From Isoperla grammatica (Eukaryota; Arthropoda; Insecta; Plecoptera; Perlodidae), in the NCBI GenBank assembly GCA_945910005.1, contig OX246744.1, positions 44,884,965 through 44,948,964 on the forward strand: a stretch of 64,000 nucleotides of DNA. The letters are read 5' to 3'. Positions 10,957 to 21,607 of the stretch are shown here, in pieces (position 1 is the first letter of the stretch; every line of letters begins with the position of its first letter). Made by a program: the position numbers and the translations under genes. The notes beneath the pieces were generated by a model, which did not search any database, was not told the DNA's origin, and saw only the letters and a program-made list of their open reading frames with translations.

Positions 10957-13900
10957 ATGGTCGATATTACTGCAGAACTAAACAAGTTAGTTGCTCGACG
11001 CGAGTTCATATTCGCGTCCGCCCAACGAACGTACACTGCGTTCGAAAAAATAAAACCTGAACAAGTTGAGTCACATAGGCCTCGGTTCGATGAATTATCT
11101 GTTCTGAAATCGGATTTTCAAGAAATTCAAATGTCCATTGCCGATCTCAACACTCAAGTAGTTCTTCCTGCCAAGCCGATCGAAATAGACAAAGTTCAGG
11201 AGAGTTTTGAAACGTTGTTTTACGCTGCCAAATCTCGGTTTCTCACGGCTGATAAATTAAATCAGCGTCCTGCTGTGACTCAACCTGGGTCTCTACCCGC
11301 TTCAGTAAAACCATCCATTGCATTGCCTGTCATAGATCTTCCCAAGTTCAAAGGTGACATTTGTAAATGGCCCGAGTTCTATGCTCTATTCAAGTCTCTT
11401 ATTGATGATAACAAGTCATTAAGTAATGTTCAAAAATTACACTATTTAAAAACTTCGTTGTCTGAAATACCGTTGGCACTCATCTCAGAGTTTCAAATAA
11501 TTGAGGAAAATTATCCCCTCGCTTTGCAAACGCTCGTCTCTCGTTATCAAAACAAGCGATTATTAGGGAGCTTGTATGTTCACAAGATTTTAGATTTTGT
11601 TCCTCTGAAAACGTCATATTATGACGGTCTTCAAGCATTTCTCAAAGTACATCGCAATTCTGTCGACTCTTTGAAAGCCCTGAATATTCCTGACCTGGGC
11701 GATTTCCTTCTACTGTGTTTGGCATTAGCTAACCTCGATACGTCATCTCGCAAGGCTTTTGAAACCAAACAATTGTCTAATTCGACTCCCGAATATAAAT
11801 CGCTTATTGATTTTGTCGACGACCAATCTAAAGTAATGGAGTTATGTGCTGTCGGTAAAAACTCAGTCACTTCTGTCAAAAGTTCTCCCCCTGTGAAGAA
11901 AGTAAATACGTTGATGGTGTCATCTGATGTTTCGAACTTGAGTTCAAAACCATCTCACAATGACACATCTCGCAATCACGCTCATACTAACGTGTCTACT
12001 TGTCCGTTATGTAAGGCTTCGCATTCATTCTATCAATGTAATGCTTTCCGTGGTTTAACCGTAGACCAACGTTACGACACTCTGCGACAGTTAAAACGCT
12101 GTTTTAATTGTATGGGTGCACATCTACGAACCCAATGCAGTTCGACAAAGTCTTGTTCCGTGTGTCATAGTACCAGACATCACTCTATGTTGCATGTAGA
12201 CTCCACTCAGTCTTCTGCGGACGATACTCCTGTCTCCGATCAAGGCCATCAGGTGCCACAGACTCTGTCGTGCCAAGTCCGGGGTTCGAACCCCACTCAT
12301 CAAACTGTCATATTGGGCACCGTTCGCGCACTCATAAGTGATGCCCACGGGATATTGCACCCATTTCGCGCGGTTATTGACTCCGGGTCGCAAATCTCTG
12401 CCATCACTAATTCGTTAGTGCAACGATTGGGTTTAAAGGTCAAACCAGCCACCGCCCAACTGTCAGGTGTTGGTCAAATTCATGCTCGTGTGCATGGTAT
12501 CGTTCAATGCAGTATAGCTTCTCGACGTTCTAAGCAACCAGCTATGCATTGCAACGCGCACGTTCTCTCAACTATCGCCGGCAATTTGCCTACGTCCTCC
12601 GTGTCCACTGAGGTCATAAAGCGCTATCATGACCTCGACCTCGCTGACGATCACTTCAATGTTCCCGGACCCATTGATTTTCTCATTGGTGCCGATCTCT
12701 ACTCTGACATTCTCTGTAAAACTGGAAACACAATCGTAGGCAGCAAACCTGCTGCACTCAACACAGTTTTCGGTTGGGTGATTTTGGGTCCAGTCAACTC
12801 TTCTGAACCTGCACCTGAGTCATCCTACTCATTTCTCGCCGTGGCCAATACTCCTTTGGAACACACTCTTCGTCTCTTCTGGGAAACAGAAGAAGTTAGT
12901 CGACCCCCCTCTCTAGACCCATTGGATTCGCTCGCTGAAGAGCATTTCATTAAAACCCACTCTCGCGACCCATGCGGTCGCTACTCGGTCGCTCTACCTT
13001 TCAAGCCTGACTGTATCATGCCAGGCTATAATCGTGACGTCGCGCTCAAGAACTTTGTAAGTTTGGAGCGTCGTCTAAAGCGTGATCCTCCACTTCATGA
13101 CACCTATCACGAGTTCATGAGTGAATACGCTCGTTCACTGCACATGCAGCCTGCTTCTCAACCTTCAAAGTACATTATCCCGCACCATTGTGTACACAAG
13201 GTCACTAGCTCTACCACTAAATTGCGAGTGGTATTCAACGCCTCCTCCCCTGATAAACGTGGAGTTGCTCTCAACCACGTCTTGCTCAGTGGTCCCAAAC
13301 TTCAGAGTGACCTTCCCCGGGTTCTCACCACCTTTCGTGTCTATCCCGTAGCCCTGTGCGCGGACGTGAGACAGATGTACCGTCAAATCCTTGTACACCA
13401 AGACGACCGTGTCTATCAGCACATATTTTGGCGCCCTGAACCTTCCTCCCCTGTTATTGAGTACGAGCTCACCACAGTGACTTACGGTCTCACGCCCTCT
13501 GCTTTCCAGGCCCAAAGAGTGTTGCAGCAACTTGTCAAGGACGAGGGCGCGCAGTATCCTCTCGCTTCACGCGCCCTCACTTCAAACATCTACATCGATG
13601 ACATAGTATCCGGTGCCAGTGACCTTGACGAAGCTCTCGCGCTTCGCGCTGAGTTGCAATCAATCACTCAGTGCGCCGGGGTCGAACTTCGCAAATGGGC
13701 TAGCAACTCTCCCGACGCTCTTAGCGCTCTTCCCCAGGACCACTTAGAGACTCCCCTGGTATTCTCTAACGATGAGCAGACTCTGAAAATTCTCGGATTG
13801 TTGTGGGACCCTCGCTCTGATTGCTTCAGTTTTCACACTCTACCTTTCGAAGGTTGTGTCACCAAACGTTCCATACTCTCCTACATTGCGCGCATATTCG

Positions 13901-16149
13901 ACCCTCTCGGGTTTCTCACCCCTATTCTCTCCTGGATGAAGGTGTTCATGCAGAATCTCTGGCTCTTGCGCGTGGAGTGGGACGAATCACTTCCGGAGTC
14001 GCTTTCTCAGACTTGGATCACTGCCATCGAAAGCGTGTCCAAGTTGAGTGATGTCAGTGTTCCGCGCCTCCTTGTTTTGAGTGACGCCACCTACCGGCTT
14101 GTGGGGTTTTGTGACGCCTCCGAGAAGGCCTATGCTGCTACTCTCTATTTGCACGTTGAGACGTGCTCGCAATCTCATGTCAGACTGTTGAGAGGCAGGA
14201 GCAAGGTCGCGCCCGTCAAGCTTCTCACTGTCCCTAAACTGGAGCTCAGTGGCGCATTGTTATTGTCTCGGGTGTTGAAAGATGCCCTGCCCGCTCTCGA
14301 GTCCTTGCACATAGAAACAGTGTTGCTCTATACCGATTCCACGATCGTACTTGCCTGGCTCTCTACCCCCCCGCACCAGCTGAAGACTTTCGTCGCCAAT
14401 CGAGTGGTTGAAATTCTCGAGACCACTTCTCCTCTGAACTGGTCTCACGTTCGTTCCGAAGAGAACCCTGCCGACTGTGCCTCTCGGGGACTTCTCCCCC
14501 AAGACTTGTTGAACCATCCCATATGGTTCTCTGGTCCCCCGTTCATGCGTTCGCCCCCCTTTACGTGGCCTCGCTCGGTCCCCTCGCGTGAACCTAGCCA
14601 CGAGGTGCCTGAGCTGAAAGCGTCTCCCACAGTTCTGATCAGTCTTGATCCCGTTGTTGACCCTCTACTAGTTAAGCTGCAAAGCTTCTCCTCGCTCGTC
14701 AAAGCCAAGCGCGTGTTTGGTCACGTGGTACGGTTTTCCCGCATTTTGCTTGCTCGCCGAAGTCAGCTTGCTCCCCCCACTGGTCCCCTGCTCCCGTCCG
14801 AACTTGAGGACGCGATGCGTTTGTTCGTACGCATCACTCAACGACATTATTTCGCCAATGAGTTCAAGCAATTGGCGAAACACTCGCTCGTGTCTCACCG
14901 CATCGCCCCCCTCAAACCCTTCATTGACTCCCGTGGGTTTCTCAGGGTGGGCGGCAGACTTCACAACTCTTCACTTCCCGAGGACGCACGTCATCCGCTC
15001 TTGCTTCCCAAAGAAGCTTATCTGTCCGCACTCTTGTGTGATGCTTTTCATCTCACGTCATTGCATTCTGGCCCTCGCACTGTGCAAGCTCTCATTCAGC
15101 AGATGTATTGGATCGTTGCTTTACGCGGTTTATTGCGGCAACGCATTCGACGTTGCTTAACCTGTTTCAAATTCCGCGCCAAGCCTGTTCAGCCAATCAT
15201 GGCTGAGCTGCCTGAACCTCGCGCTAAGCCTTCACGCGCTTTCCTAAACGTAGGCACTGACTACGCTGGCCCTTTCTCCGTGAAGACGAGTCCCCGCCGT
15301 AACGCCCCCATCGTCAAGGGTTATTTGTGCCTGTTCATCTGCATGGCCACTAAGGCTGTTCACCTAGAGTTGGTCTCGGACTTATCCACTGAAGCCTTCC
15401 TGGCCTGTCTTGATCGGTTTCTCGCTCGTCGTGGCCTCCCCGCTCATATTTATTCCGACTGTGGTCGTAATTACGTAGGTGCTGCCCGTACGCTCCGCGA
15501 GATTCACGATTCTCTCACCTCAGCTGAAACTACTATCGCTGACAAGCTCGCTCTACGTAATGTTCAGTGGCATTTCAACCCCCCTTACGCCCCTAATTTC
15601 GGTGGCCTATGGGAAGCTGGAGTGAAGTCCGCCAAACTACTTCTACACAGATTAATTAAGGATTCCTCCCTTAATTTCGAGGAGTATTCTACCCTGTTTG
15701 CACGTATTGAAGCCGTGTTGAACAGTCGACCTCTTTGTGCCACTTCGTTCGACCCACTGGAAGGCCCTGATTACCTTTCCCCCGCCCACTTGTTGATTGG
15801 CACCTCACTTCTCGCACCTCCTGAAACCGCTGTCGCCGAGTCTACTTCTCACCTTTCTCGTTGGCATCAAGTGCGTCAGCTGCATCAATCCTTCTGGACG
15901 CGTTGGTCCAGAGAGTATCTGCATACGCAAATGCAGCGTGGGAAGTGGGTGCGCGCGTGTCCTAATCTCAAGGTCGGTGACGTCGTCTTCGTGTTGGAAC
16001 CCGCCACTACCCCATTATCTTGGCCTATTGGCAGGGTGGTTCAGGTGTGCCCTGGTAACGACAACGTCGTCCGAGTCGCGTCCGTTCGCACGTCTAAAGG
16101 AGTGTTCACCCGACCGGTGAACAAGTTAGTTACCCTCCCCTCTCTTTAG
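10957..16149 (+). CDS. BEL/Pao Gag-Pol polyprotein
   Basis: One frame of 1,730 codons, taking ATG 10957 as the start; the frame is open upstream to an ATG at 10876, but that region looks like leader. Residues below count from 10957. A Gag region of the DUF1759 type lies at about 118-270 (LPKFKGD..KWPEFYALFKS). Cys/His knuckles lie at about 347-409. The retroviral-type aspartic protease motif DSGSQ is at 475. Reverse transcriptase starts near 756 (LRVVFNAS), with catalytic YIDD at 879. RNase H acidic residues are D1053, E1096 and D1127. The integrase HHCC finger is H1365, H1370, C1400, C1403, and the catalytic triad is D1435, D1501 and E1553 (spacing 65 and 51). A DUF5641-like C-terminal tail is present (W..GRVV...). 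Cytoplasmic particles would reverse-transcribe the RNA and integrate the DNA. No frameshift, stop or missing catalytic residue was seen. No envelope gene follows. Confidence 0.97.
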   Translation: MVDITAELNKLVARREFIFASAQRTYTAFEKIKPEQVESHRPRFDELSVLKSDFQEIQMSIADLNTQVVLPAKPIEIDKVQESFETLFYAAKSRFLTADKLNQRPAVTQPGSLPASVKPSIALPVIDLPKFKGDICKWPEFYALFKSLIDDNKSLSNVQKLHYLKTSLSEIPLALISEFQIIEENYPLALQTLVSRYQNKRLLGSLYVHKILDFVPLKTSYYDGLQAFLKVHRNSVDSLKALNIPDLGDFLLLCLALANLDTSSRKAFETKQLSNSTPEYKSLIDFVDDQSKVMELCAVGKNSVTSVKSSPPVKKVNTLMVSSDVSNLSSKPSHNDTSRNHAHTNVSTCPLCKASHSFYQCNAFRGLTVDQRYDTLRQLKRCFNCMGAHLRTQCSSTKSCSVCHSTRHHSMLHVDSTQSSADDTPVSDQGHQVPQTLSCQVRGSNPTHQTVILGTVRALISDAHGILHPFRAVIDSGSQISAITNSLVQRLGLKVKPATAQLSGVGQIHARVHGIVQCSIASRRSKQPAMHCNAHVLSTIAGNLPTSSVSTEVIKRYHDLDLADDHFNVPGPIDFLIGADLYSDILCKTGNTIVGSKPAALNTVFGWVILGPVNSSEPAPESSYSFLAVANTPLEHTLRLFWETEEVSRPPSLDPLDSLAEEHFIKTHSRDPCGRYSVALPFKPDCIMPGYNRDVALKNFVSLERRLKRDPPLHDTYHEFMSEYARSLHMQPASQPSKYIIPHHCVHKVTSSTTKLRVVFNASSPDKRGVALNHVLLSGPKLQSDLPRVLTTFRVYPVALCADVRQMYRQILVHQDDRVYQHIFWRPEPSSPVIEYELTTVTYGLTPSAFQAQRVLQQLVKDEGAQYPLASRALTSNIYIDDIVSGASDLDEALALRAELQSITQCAGVELRKWASNSPDALSALPQDHLETPLVFSNDEQTLKILGLLWDPRSDCFSFHTLPFEGCVTKRSILSYIARIFDPLGFLTPILSWMKVFMQNLWLLRVEWDESLPESLSQTWITAIESVSKLSDVSVPRLLVLSDATYRLVGFCDASEKAYAATLYLHVETCSQSHVRLLRGRSKVAPVKLLTVPKLELSGALLLSRVLKDALPALESLHIETVLLYTDSTIVLAWLSTPPHQLKTFVANRVVEILETTSPLNWSHVRSEENPADCASRGLLPQDLLNHPIWFSGPPFMRSPPFTWPRSVPSREPSHEVPELKASPTVLISLDPVVDPLLVKLQSFSSLVKAKRVFGHVVRFSRILLARRSQLAPPTGPLLPSELEDAMRLFVRITQRHYFANEFKQLAKHSLVSHRIAPLKPFIDSRGFLRVGGRLHNSSLPEDARHPLLLPKEAYLSALLCDAFHLTSLHSGPRTVQALIQQMYWIVALRGLLRQRIRRCLTCFKFRAKPVQPIMAELPEPRAKPSRAFLNVGTDYAGPFSVKTSPRRNAPIVKGYLCLFICMATKAVHLELVSDLSTEAFLACLDRFLARRGLPAHIYSDCGRNYVGAARTLREIHDSLTSAETTIADKLALRNVQWHFNPPYAPNFGGLWEAGVKSAKLLLHRLIKDSSLNFEEYSTLFARIEAVLNSRPLCATSFDPLEGPDYLSPAHLLIGTSLLAPPETAVAESTSHLSRWHQVRQLHQSFWTRWSREYLHTQMQRGKWVRACPNLKVGDVVFVLEPATTPLSWPIGRVVQVCPGNDNVVRVASVRTSKGVFTRPVNKLVTLPSL

Positions 16150-16235
16150 TCGTTCGTTTCGGTGTGTTGTTAGATTTAGTTTTGTAGTTCTTAGGTTGTT
16201 ATTTCTCATTGTCTTATCTAAAATTGTTCTATTTT

Positions 16236-16247
16236 AGGTGGGCGGTA
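16236..16247 (+). other. Putative polypurine tract
   Basis: AGGTGGGCGGTA lies directly before the 3' LTR, where plus-strand synthesis should prime. It is purine-rich but not pure. Confidence 0.5.
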
Positions 16248-16747
16248 TGTTCGCGCCATTTATTCGTCGCTGGTAATATGTATGTTTTCGGTGTTGGTAT
16301 ACCTGCCTATTATTTTCATATGTTTCGATTTGGGCCAATCACGTAATCTCTTACTGTTTTCCCGTTTAGAGCCCGTTTGCTTATCTCTTATCTCGTCAGT
16401 ATCGTTCGAGCTTCGAACTCGTAAAGTTCAGTTAGTATCGTTCAAGTCTCGACCTCGTCCAGTCAAGTTGTTTTGCTCTCTCGTTATTCTCTCGTGCGTT
16501 CCCGGAACATTGACAACTTCTACGCTGCATGTCCTGGGTTCGATCGCCTTCCAGGCATTTTCATCTTTCCTTCTTTTCTCTTCTAAACTCGAGTTTCCTT
16601 CTTCTATCTCTTTTTCACGACGGCCACTTTCCGCCCGTCGCTGTCATCTACGTTTCGTCACCTTTCAAACATCATTGGGGTAAGTTTCTACATCAAAATA
16701 TACAGTCCACTAAAAAACTCCTCGGAGTGAGCATCCCGGCTCAAACA
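16248..16747 (+). repeat. BEL/Pao 3' LTR (500 bp)
   Basis: Same ends and sequence as the 5' LTR apart from a 2-bp deletion. It is followed by the target duplicate ATAAG at 16748-16752. Confidence 0.97.
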
Positions 16748-16916
16748 ATAAGTGATGATACTTATTCAAGATGATAATTGAAATGTTTGTTGAAACAGCG
16801 TGCATGAAAGAAGGATCTGAGGTCGGTATGAGACGGAAGTCAATTGTCAAATCACCTTGGGAATAAGAAGCAAAGTGAACTAATGAGTTAACTTGCTATT
16901 TTACGTATGGGGTATA

Positions 16917-17142
16917 GGTATCTCACAGCAAGAAGTAAGATAGTATCAGGACCGCCCACATTTAGTTTCCCGATTATCTAGTACAATCTGGTTGCGGTAA
17001 GTTTTTTGACGGTAACGCACAAGAAAACGTGCAAGCAGGTTTCCGTCGAAAAACTTAACGTACCCAAATTTTATTAGATAATCGGGAAAACGTTAGGTCC
17101 TGACTCCCCTGACACTATCTTACTTCTTGGTGTGAGAGACCT
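16917..17142. mobile_element. Long-TIR MITE (family C), copy 1
   Basis: The ends CTCACAGCAAGAAGTAAGAT and ATCTTACTTCTTGGTGTGAG are inverted complements, and most of the element folds back on itself (CCCGATTATCTAG ... TTAGATAATCGGG). The second copy at 30891 shares ends and core but is about 75 bp longer. Confidence 0.88.
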
Positions 17143-17248
17143 TTACCTCCTCCAACGAAGATTGAGCCTGAAGATTGAACCTGTCTATTAGGCTTCGGCT
17201 TAAGTATTTTAACAGTTTTGAGGTTATTTGCTTTTTTTCTGTTCTTAA

Positions 17249-17482
17249 AAAAAAAAAATCACATTTGGAGACCACCCACTCAGTAACGAAACTGATTTTC
17301 AGTGGGTGACTTTAATTTAAAGAGACTAAACCAACCCTGTAGGCTCCGAACACCATCGACGAGTGAGCGATAACCAATCAAAGATCGATATTTCAAATTC
17401 GAAACATATGAATCAGTGATTGGACAGTGCGAACACCTGCGGACAGATGCCAGAATCAACAAGGCCGATTCAGAACAACTTT
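17249..17482 (-). mobile_element. Interspersed repeat family B, near full length
   Basis: Minus-oriented copy with the conserved CCCACTCAGTAACGAAACTG end, the GACTAAACCAACCCTGTAGG core, and the far end AATCAACAAGGCCGATTC. It matches the plus-oriented copies at 41928 and 52284. Confidence 0.85.
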
Positions 17483-17620
17483 GAATTGATTGAGTGTTTT
17501 GTTGCTTGTTGTTGAGTGTTTCGTTTTGTCTTGTTTTTCAACAATGTCAATTCCTTCGATCCACACAAATTTATACCTATCATTTGCTGACTCCTTATTG
17601 GCTAATCAGGCCTCTGTAGT

Positions 17621-17923
17621 CAGTGGTGTATTCCTAGAATATAAAGTGACTAGGCGGTCGAATTTACGTGTGCACGGGGTGGGGGTTGGAGGAGGGGGGG
17701 GGGGATGGCGATTGTTGTAAGTGGCTGGAAAAAGATTTTACAAAAATTAAACCTGAGTACATGAAAACGTTGAGGTAACACAGTTTTTCTCAATTATAGA
17801 TATTGTGAATACTACATGGGTTCTTGAAATTAAAACATCAGTACTGTGAAAAAGCGCCTAGGCTAGCCTAGCCTCCAAATAAAAGTGCCTAGGCGGCGCC
17901 TAAGCCCGCCGAATACACCACTG
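17621..17923. mobile_element. hAT-like MITE (family H), copy 1
   Basis: Terminal inverted repeats CAGTGGTGTATTC and GAATACACCACTG flank a body shared with the copy at 23543. It contains a G-rich run near 17683-17703 and a GCGCCTAGGC palindromic region near its right end. Flanking octamers TCTGTAGT and CTAGTAGT match only partly, suggesting decay since insertion. Confidence 0.85.
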
Positions 17924-18117
17924 CTAGTAGTTTAAAATTCACTCTCGAAAGCCCGGCAAGATTTGAAGCATAGAAAGCCCTTCGCATCCGGTTCAGTGAA
18001 CACCGCCTGTGTTATTTGCCCGCCGCAATTATCTATTAGTTGGCTCACTAGTCACTCTGTGCTGTATCTCGTTGACATTTCGACCGTGCGTAGGCGATGC
18101 TAATCACTGGCTTCAAT

Positions 18118-18273
18118 GCCGTCTACACTCTACACATCAACAGGTGCGCCTCTATACTTGGCCTAGGACTACCTTACATATTATGCTTTCGTCACAGGCG
18201 AGGCACTCATAGCCAACCAGCGAACCGCCCAAGACAATAGCGCGCAAATACCGATCGCTGATTGGCTACGAAT
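18118..18273. mobile_element. Left part of a TIR element (family M)
   Basis: Contains CTTTCGTCACAGGCGAGGCA through GATTGGCTACGAA, as in the second copy directly downstream and in the complete copy at 32842. It is preceded by a segment (GTCTACACTCTAC...) that is repeated again at 18278. Confidence 0.75.
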
Positions 18274-18277
18274 AGTC

Positions 18278-18738
18278 TACACTCTACGCATCAACAGGTG
18301 CGCCTCTATACTTGGCCCAAGACTACCTTACAGATGCTTTCGTCACAGGCGAGGCACTCACAGCCAACCGATAGAGGTGGCTCAGCGGTAAGACGCGAGA
18401 CTTTAACTCGAGAGGTCGCCGGTTCGATTCCGGCCACCGGCAGTCCTGACTGAAGGTTTTTATCGAGGTTTTCCTCAGTCGTAAAGGCGAATGCTGGGAT
18501 TGAGTCCTACTATCAGCCTTCGGACATTCCTTCCCAGATATCCAAACACCTTAATAACTATTAAAGTCACCCGAAGAGGGGCACATCGGGTTAAGCTGGT
18601 GTGCACCCTAAAAAATATTCCTACGGAAATTATTAACCAGCGAACCACCCGAGACAAGCGCGCGCAAATACCGATCGCTGATTGGCTACGAACCCGACGC
18701 CTGTGGCGAAAGCATCTGTAAGGTTGTCTTGGGACAAC
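18278..18738. mobile_element. TIR element (family M) carrying a nested SINE
   Basis: The left end (TTGGCCCAAGACTACCTTAC) and right end (GTAAGGTTGTCTTGGGACAA) are inverted complements. The element is interrupted at 18370-18634 by SINE family A; an AACC before and after the SINE is a plausible short target duplication. The uninterrupted sequence is visible in the neighbouring copy. Confidence 0.8.
18370..18634 (+). mobile_element. tRNA-derived SINE (family A), full length, nested
   Basis: The A box (TGGCTCAGCGGTAAGA), B box (GGTTCGATTCC) and the conserved body and tail are all present. It sits inside a TIR element, so it is younger than that element. Confidence 0.92.
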
Positions 18739-19315
18739 TATACCTTTACTTACAGAGAGGATCGATATGAGAGCCAGCTCTACACTGACTCACTGACTCA
18801 CTGAATCACTGACTCCACACTTCCATTTTATTAGGGGCTTCACCCCCTCGACCTGTCCGGCTACAGTGGGCCCGTGACTTAGTTGAGAACAAGAAAATCA
18901 GTTGATCTTTCGTCGGTCTTGGCATTTCACAAAAAAATGATGTACACCCCCACTTTACCTGGTAACCTGGCTAGCACAAACATGAGACGAAATCCCCGAA
19001 TTCATTACTGGAAGCCACCATGCGCACATTTCTTGGAAACCCAACATCTAGTCAAATAATAGGCTTCCACACAACAAACAAACAATGACATTTGATTACT
19101 TTTTGACAGTTCGGACCCAACAATTTCAAGAAAACTGGGGTCGCACTCGGGCTGTTCAAACAATCTGTTATAAATGCAGTTAAAAAAATGCCCTGCGGCG
19201 TTCTCAGCTTTGCCAAGGACAAGGTTTAGGGTAGTCGGTGGCCCCACCAGAAGCACACGCTTCCACCGACATAGCTTAACACGCAATCCTGCCCACCCCG
19301 ATAAGGGTGCGCGTC
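18739..19315. other. Anonymous region with a short non-LTR-like fragment
   Basis: The segment near 18840-18862 on the minus strand (AGCCGGACAGGTCGAGGGGG) matches the downstream end of the conserved segments at 24683 and 32508. Otherwise nothing was recognised. Confidence 0.4.
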
Positions 19316-20090
19316 CGATCAGTAAGAACGAATCTACGAATTAAAATAATATATAGGGCCTATCAAGGATCCGGCTCGGCTTAATAACAGTTTTAATAAT
19401 ATTAATTAGGGCTAGGATGTTCAGGACCTTTCAAAGTGAGAAAAAGGCAGGCAAATAGTACCTTTAAAACAGCAAAAAAGGACCTAAAAAGGACCTATTG
19501 AATTTAATCGAATTCTATCGGTTTCATTACTTTCAGTATTGTTTTATTAAATTAATTCAGTTACACCAATATATTTTCGTGGAGAGGGGGGGCTGCAGAC
19601 ATCGGCTGGCTCATCTCATCTCTGACTCACCGTTACAGTATTCGACAACAGACAAATCATTGCGTATATGCTTGGCCCGATGATGTGGCAAGCTCGACAC
19701 TGCACTCGCACGTTTGGCATCCGTTTTAGCAAATTATATCAAAATAGGAAAATAGTCCCTTAAAAATGTCCCAAAAGGACCTTTTCTTATGAAATGATGT
19801 AAATAGGCATTTTAAGGCAAAATAAAATGCATATTTCTGGCATCCCTAACACTTGAAACACACTTTAAACTATTTTCCAGGCAAATATTTACCAATAGAA
19901 AAAAAGGAGATGTCCTGAACATCCTAGCCCTAATAATAATAATAAAATTTGGATTAGATCCCTAATCGTAGTTTTTTAAAGGCTCTTCAAACGTTTCTTT
20001 AGTTTTAAAATCGTTTCAGAGACCCGTCGGTAAGAACGAATCTACAAATGACAATAATATATACCAAGGATCCCGATCGGCAAAGAAAGC
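19316..20090. repeat. Direct repeats of about 65 bp flanking a TIR element
   Basis: GTAAGAACGAATCTAC followed by AATAATATAT and CAAGGATCC occurs at 19321-19382 and again at 20030-20090. The left copy carries an extra GGGCCTA after its TA (TATAGGGCCTATCAAGG versus TATACCAAGG). Confidence 0.75.
19406..19932. mobile_element. Non-autonomous DNA transposon with 22-bp perfect TIRs
   Basis: TTAGGGCTAGGATGTTCAGG at the left and CCTGAACATCCTAGCCCTAA at the right are exact inverted complements. The interior is AT-rich with repeated AAAAGGACCT motifs and has no transposase frame. Flanks are ATT/AAT-rich, so the target duplication is unclear. Confidence 0.88.
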
Positions 20091-20252
20091 AGGTTACCCG
20101 CTTACTGGTAACCGGCGCGGGAAATCGGGTTTATTGCATTGAGGAAAACGGAACGCTGGCAAGCTGGAACCTGCATAGCTGCACTTGAAAGCATGGTGAC
20201 ATTCATGACGTAGTTCAGCGCTGGCAACCAGCGCAGGTAACCTGCTTTCTTT
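20082..20252. mobile_element. Short TIR element
   Basis: CAAAGAAAGCAGGTTACC at the left and GGTAACCTGCTTTCTTTG at the right are inverted complements around a 130-bp interior. Confidence 0.8.
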
Positions 20253-20253
20253 G

Positions 20254-20330
20254 TTCGTAGGTCCGGAATCGAACCAACGACCTCCCGAATAGGCACCGTG
20301 TGTAAGTACACACAGCGCTATATGTGGCCA
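20254..20330 (-). repeat. tRNA-like (SINE head) fragment
   Basis: On the minus strand it contains a B-box-like GTTGGTTCGATTCCGGA following a GGGAGGTC stretch, similar to the SINE family A head but divergent. The rest of the SINE is missing. Confidence 0.5.
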
Positions 20331-21040
20331 AATGTAGCAACTTATTGGTGAAGATTGTTATCCGCGGTTGAAAATAGTGCTGGATATTATTGAGAAACAT
20401 CTTGTTTTGTTTGTTTGTTTTTTGTTGTTGTGTTTTTATTTTGTTGTGTTGTTTTGTTTTGTTTTGTGTTTGATTGTTTTTCATTGTCTTGTTTTGTTTG
20501 TGTTGGTTGTGTGTTTTGTTGTTTGTAGGCCTAAGTCTAAAACGTGTCCTGATTCAAATGGCGCCTTGCCTTCTAATATGAACTGATGGGATTCATAATC
20601 TGCCTACAATTTTTAAAAGCCGTATTTAATTAAAGAATGTTTCCTAATTTGCCATTATCGACGTAGGAAGAACGACGCTGCTTCAACGTAAGGTTGCCTG
20701 ACATTGCCACTTGAGCGCTCCATTCGTTTTCACTCAGTGGCCAAACACGGTGTTACCATTGAGTTTGTTCCTAACTAAGAAACTCAATGGTGTTACCGCT
20801 GAGCCCCCTACTACCGGTGCACGCGCACCGAACGAATACAGAGTTGTAATATTTACAAGAATGTGAATAGAAAAAAAAGAGTGCTCGAGTATAGACCCCA
20901 CATTCCTGGGCAGCTTCCTGTTTACTATAAAACTACACACGATGCGTAGATGCACAACGAGATGGCTGGAATTACATTGAAACGATGAACCAAACACTGA
21001 CAGCATCGGGTCCGTAAGTCCCCTGGCCCTGAGGTAGTCG
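20331..21040. other. Low-complexity T/G-rich stretch and anonymous sequence
   Basis: A TTTTGT/TTGTTT-rich run spans about 20400-20525. The remainder to 21040 shows nothing that I recognise. Confidence 0.5.
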
Positions 21041-21475
21041 AACTATATGCAGGTGGGTACACTGTGCGCAGACAGACAGACAGAGAGACAGACAGACAGA
21101 CATGAGATATGGCGGAGCACAGAGATGCGCGGGGTAATGAGTGCAGGGTGGGTTCAGTGTGCACATGACAGACAAACAACGCATACAGATGCGATATCGC
21201 GGTGCAACGCGGAGCACAAGGGGCGCGGTGTAATCAGTGCAAGGTGGGTGACAGACAGACAAACACAGAGGTGCGATATTGCGGTGCAAGGCGGCCCACC
21301 GAGATGCGCGGTGTAATTAGTGCAGGGTGGGTGTAATTAGTGCGCAGACAGACAAACAAACAGGTACGATATCGCGGTGCAAGGCGGATGCGCGGTGTAA
21401 CGAGTGCAGGGTTCGTGCACTGTGCTGAGACAGACAGACAGACAGACAGGTGTGGGGGATATGTAAGCCTATAAT
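21041..21475. repeat. Degenerate minisatellite with CAGA-rich blocks
   Basis: Blocks of GATATCGCGGTGCAA, GTGCAGGGTGGGTG and CAGACAGACAGACA recur at irregular spacing of about 80-95 bp over five or so copies. Frames through it look repetitive rather than protein-like. Confidence 0.75.
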
Positions 21476-21607
21476 TACAGTGGAGTGATGTACACAGTGC
21501 TAATCTCTCTGACACAGACAGACGCTTCAAGTAGGTGAATGAATGAGTCAGCCTGACATATGACACACCGGGCTCGGGTTCGGCGACAGATATCTCTCTA
21601 TACGATG

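Larger units (their letters stand above)
10229..16752 (+). mobile_element. Complete BEL/Pao LTR retrotransposon with ATAAG target duplication
   Basis: Two LTRs (10234-10735 and 16248-16747) flank a single long open frame carrying Gag, protease, reverse transcriptase, RNase H and integrase in the BEL/Pao order. ATAAG is present immediately before the 5' LTR and after the 3' LTR, as expected for a 5-bp target-site duplication. The LTRs begin TG and end CA and differ, by my reading, only by a 2-bp indel near 10493 / 16505. Together with the uninterrupted polyprotein this indicates a very recent insertion, possibly by an element still active. Confidence 0.97.

Noticed and set aside
12275..12300. 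B-box-like GGGGTTCGAACCCC inside the BEL gag region
   Set aside because: It lies in an intact coding frame with no A box or cloverleaf upstream; coincidence is the simplest explanation.
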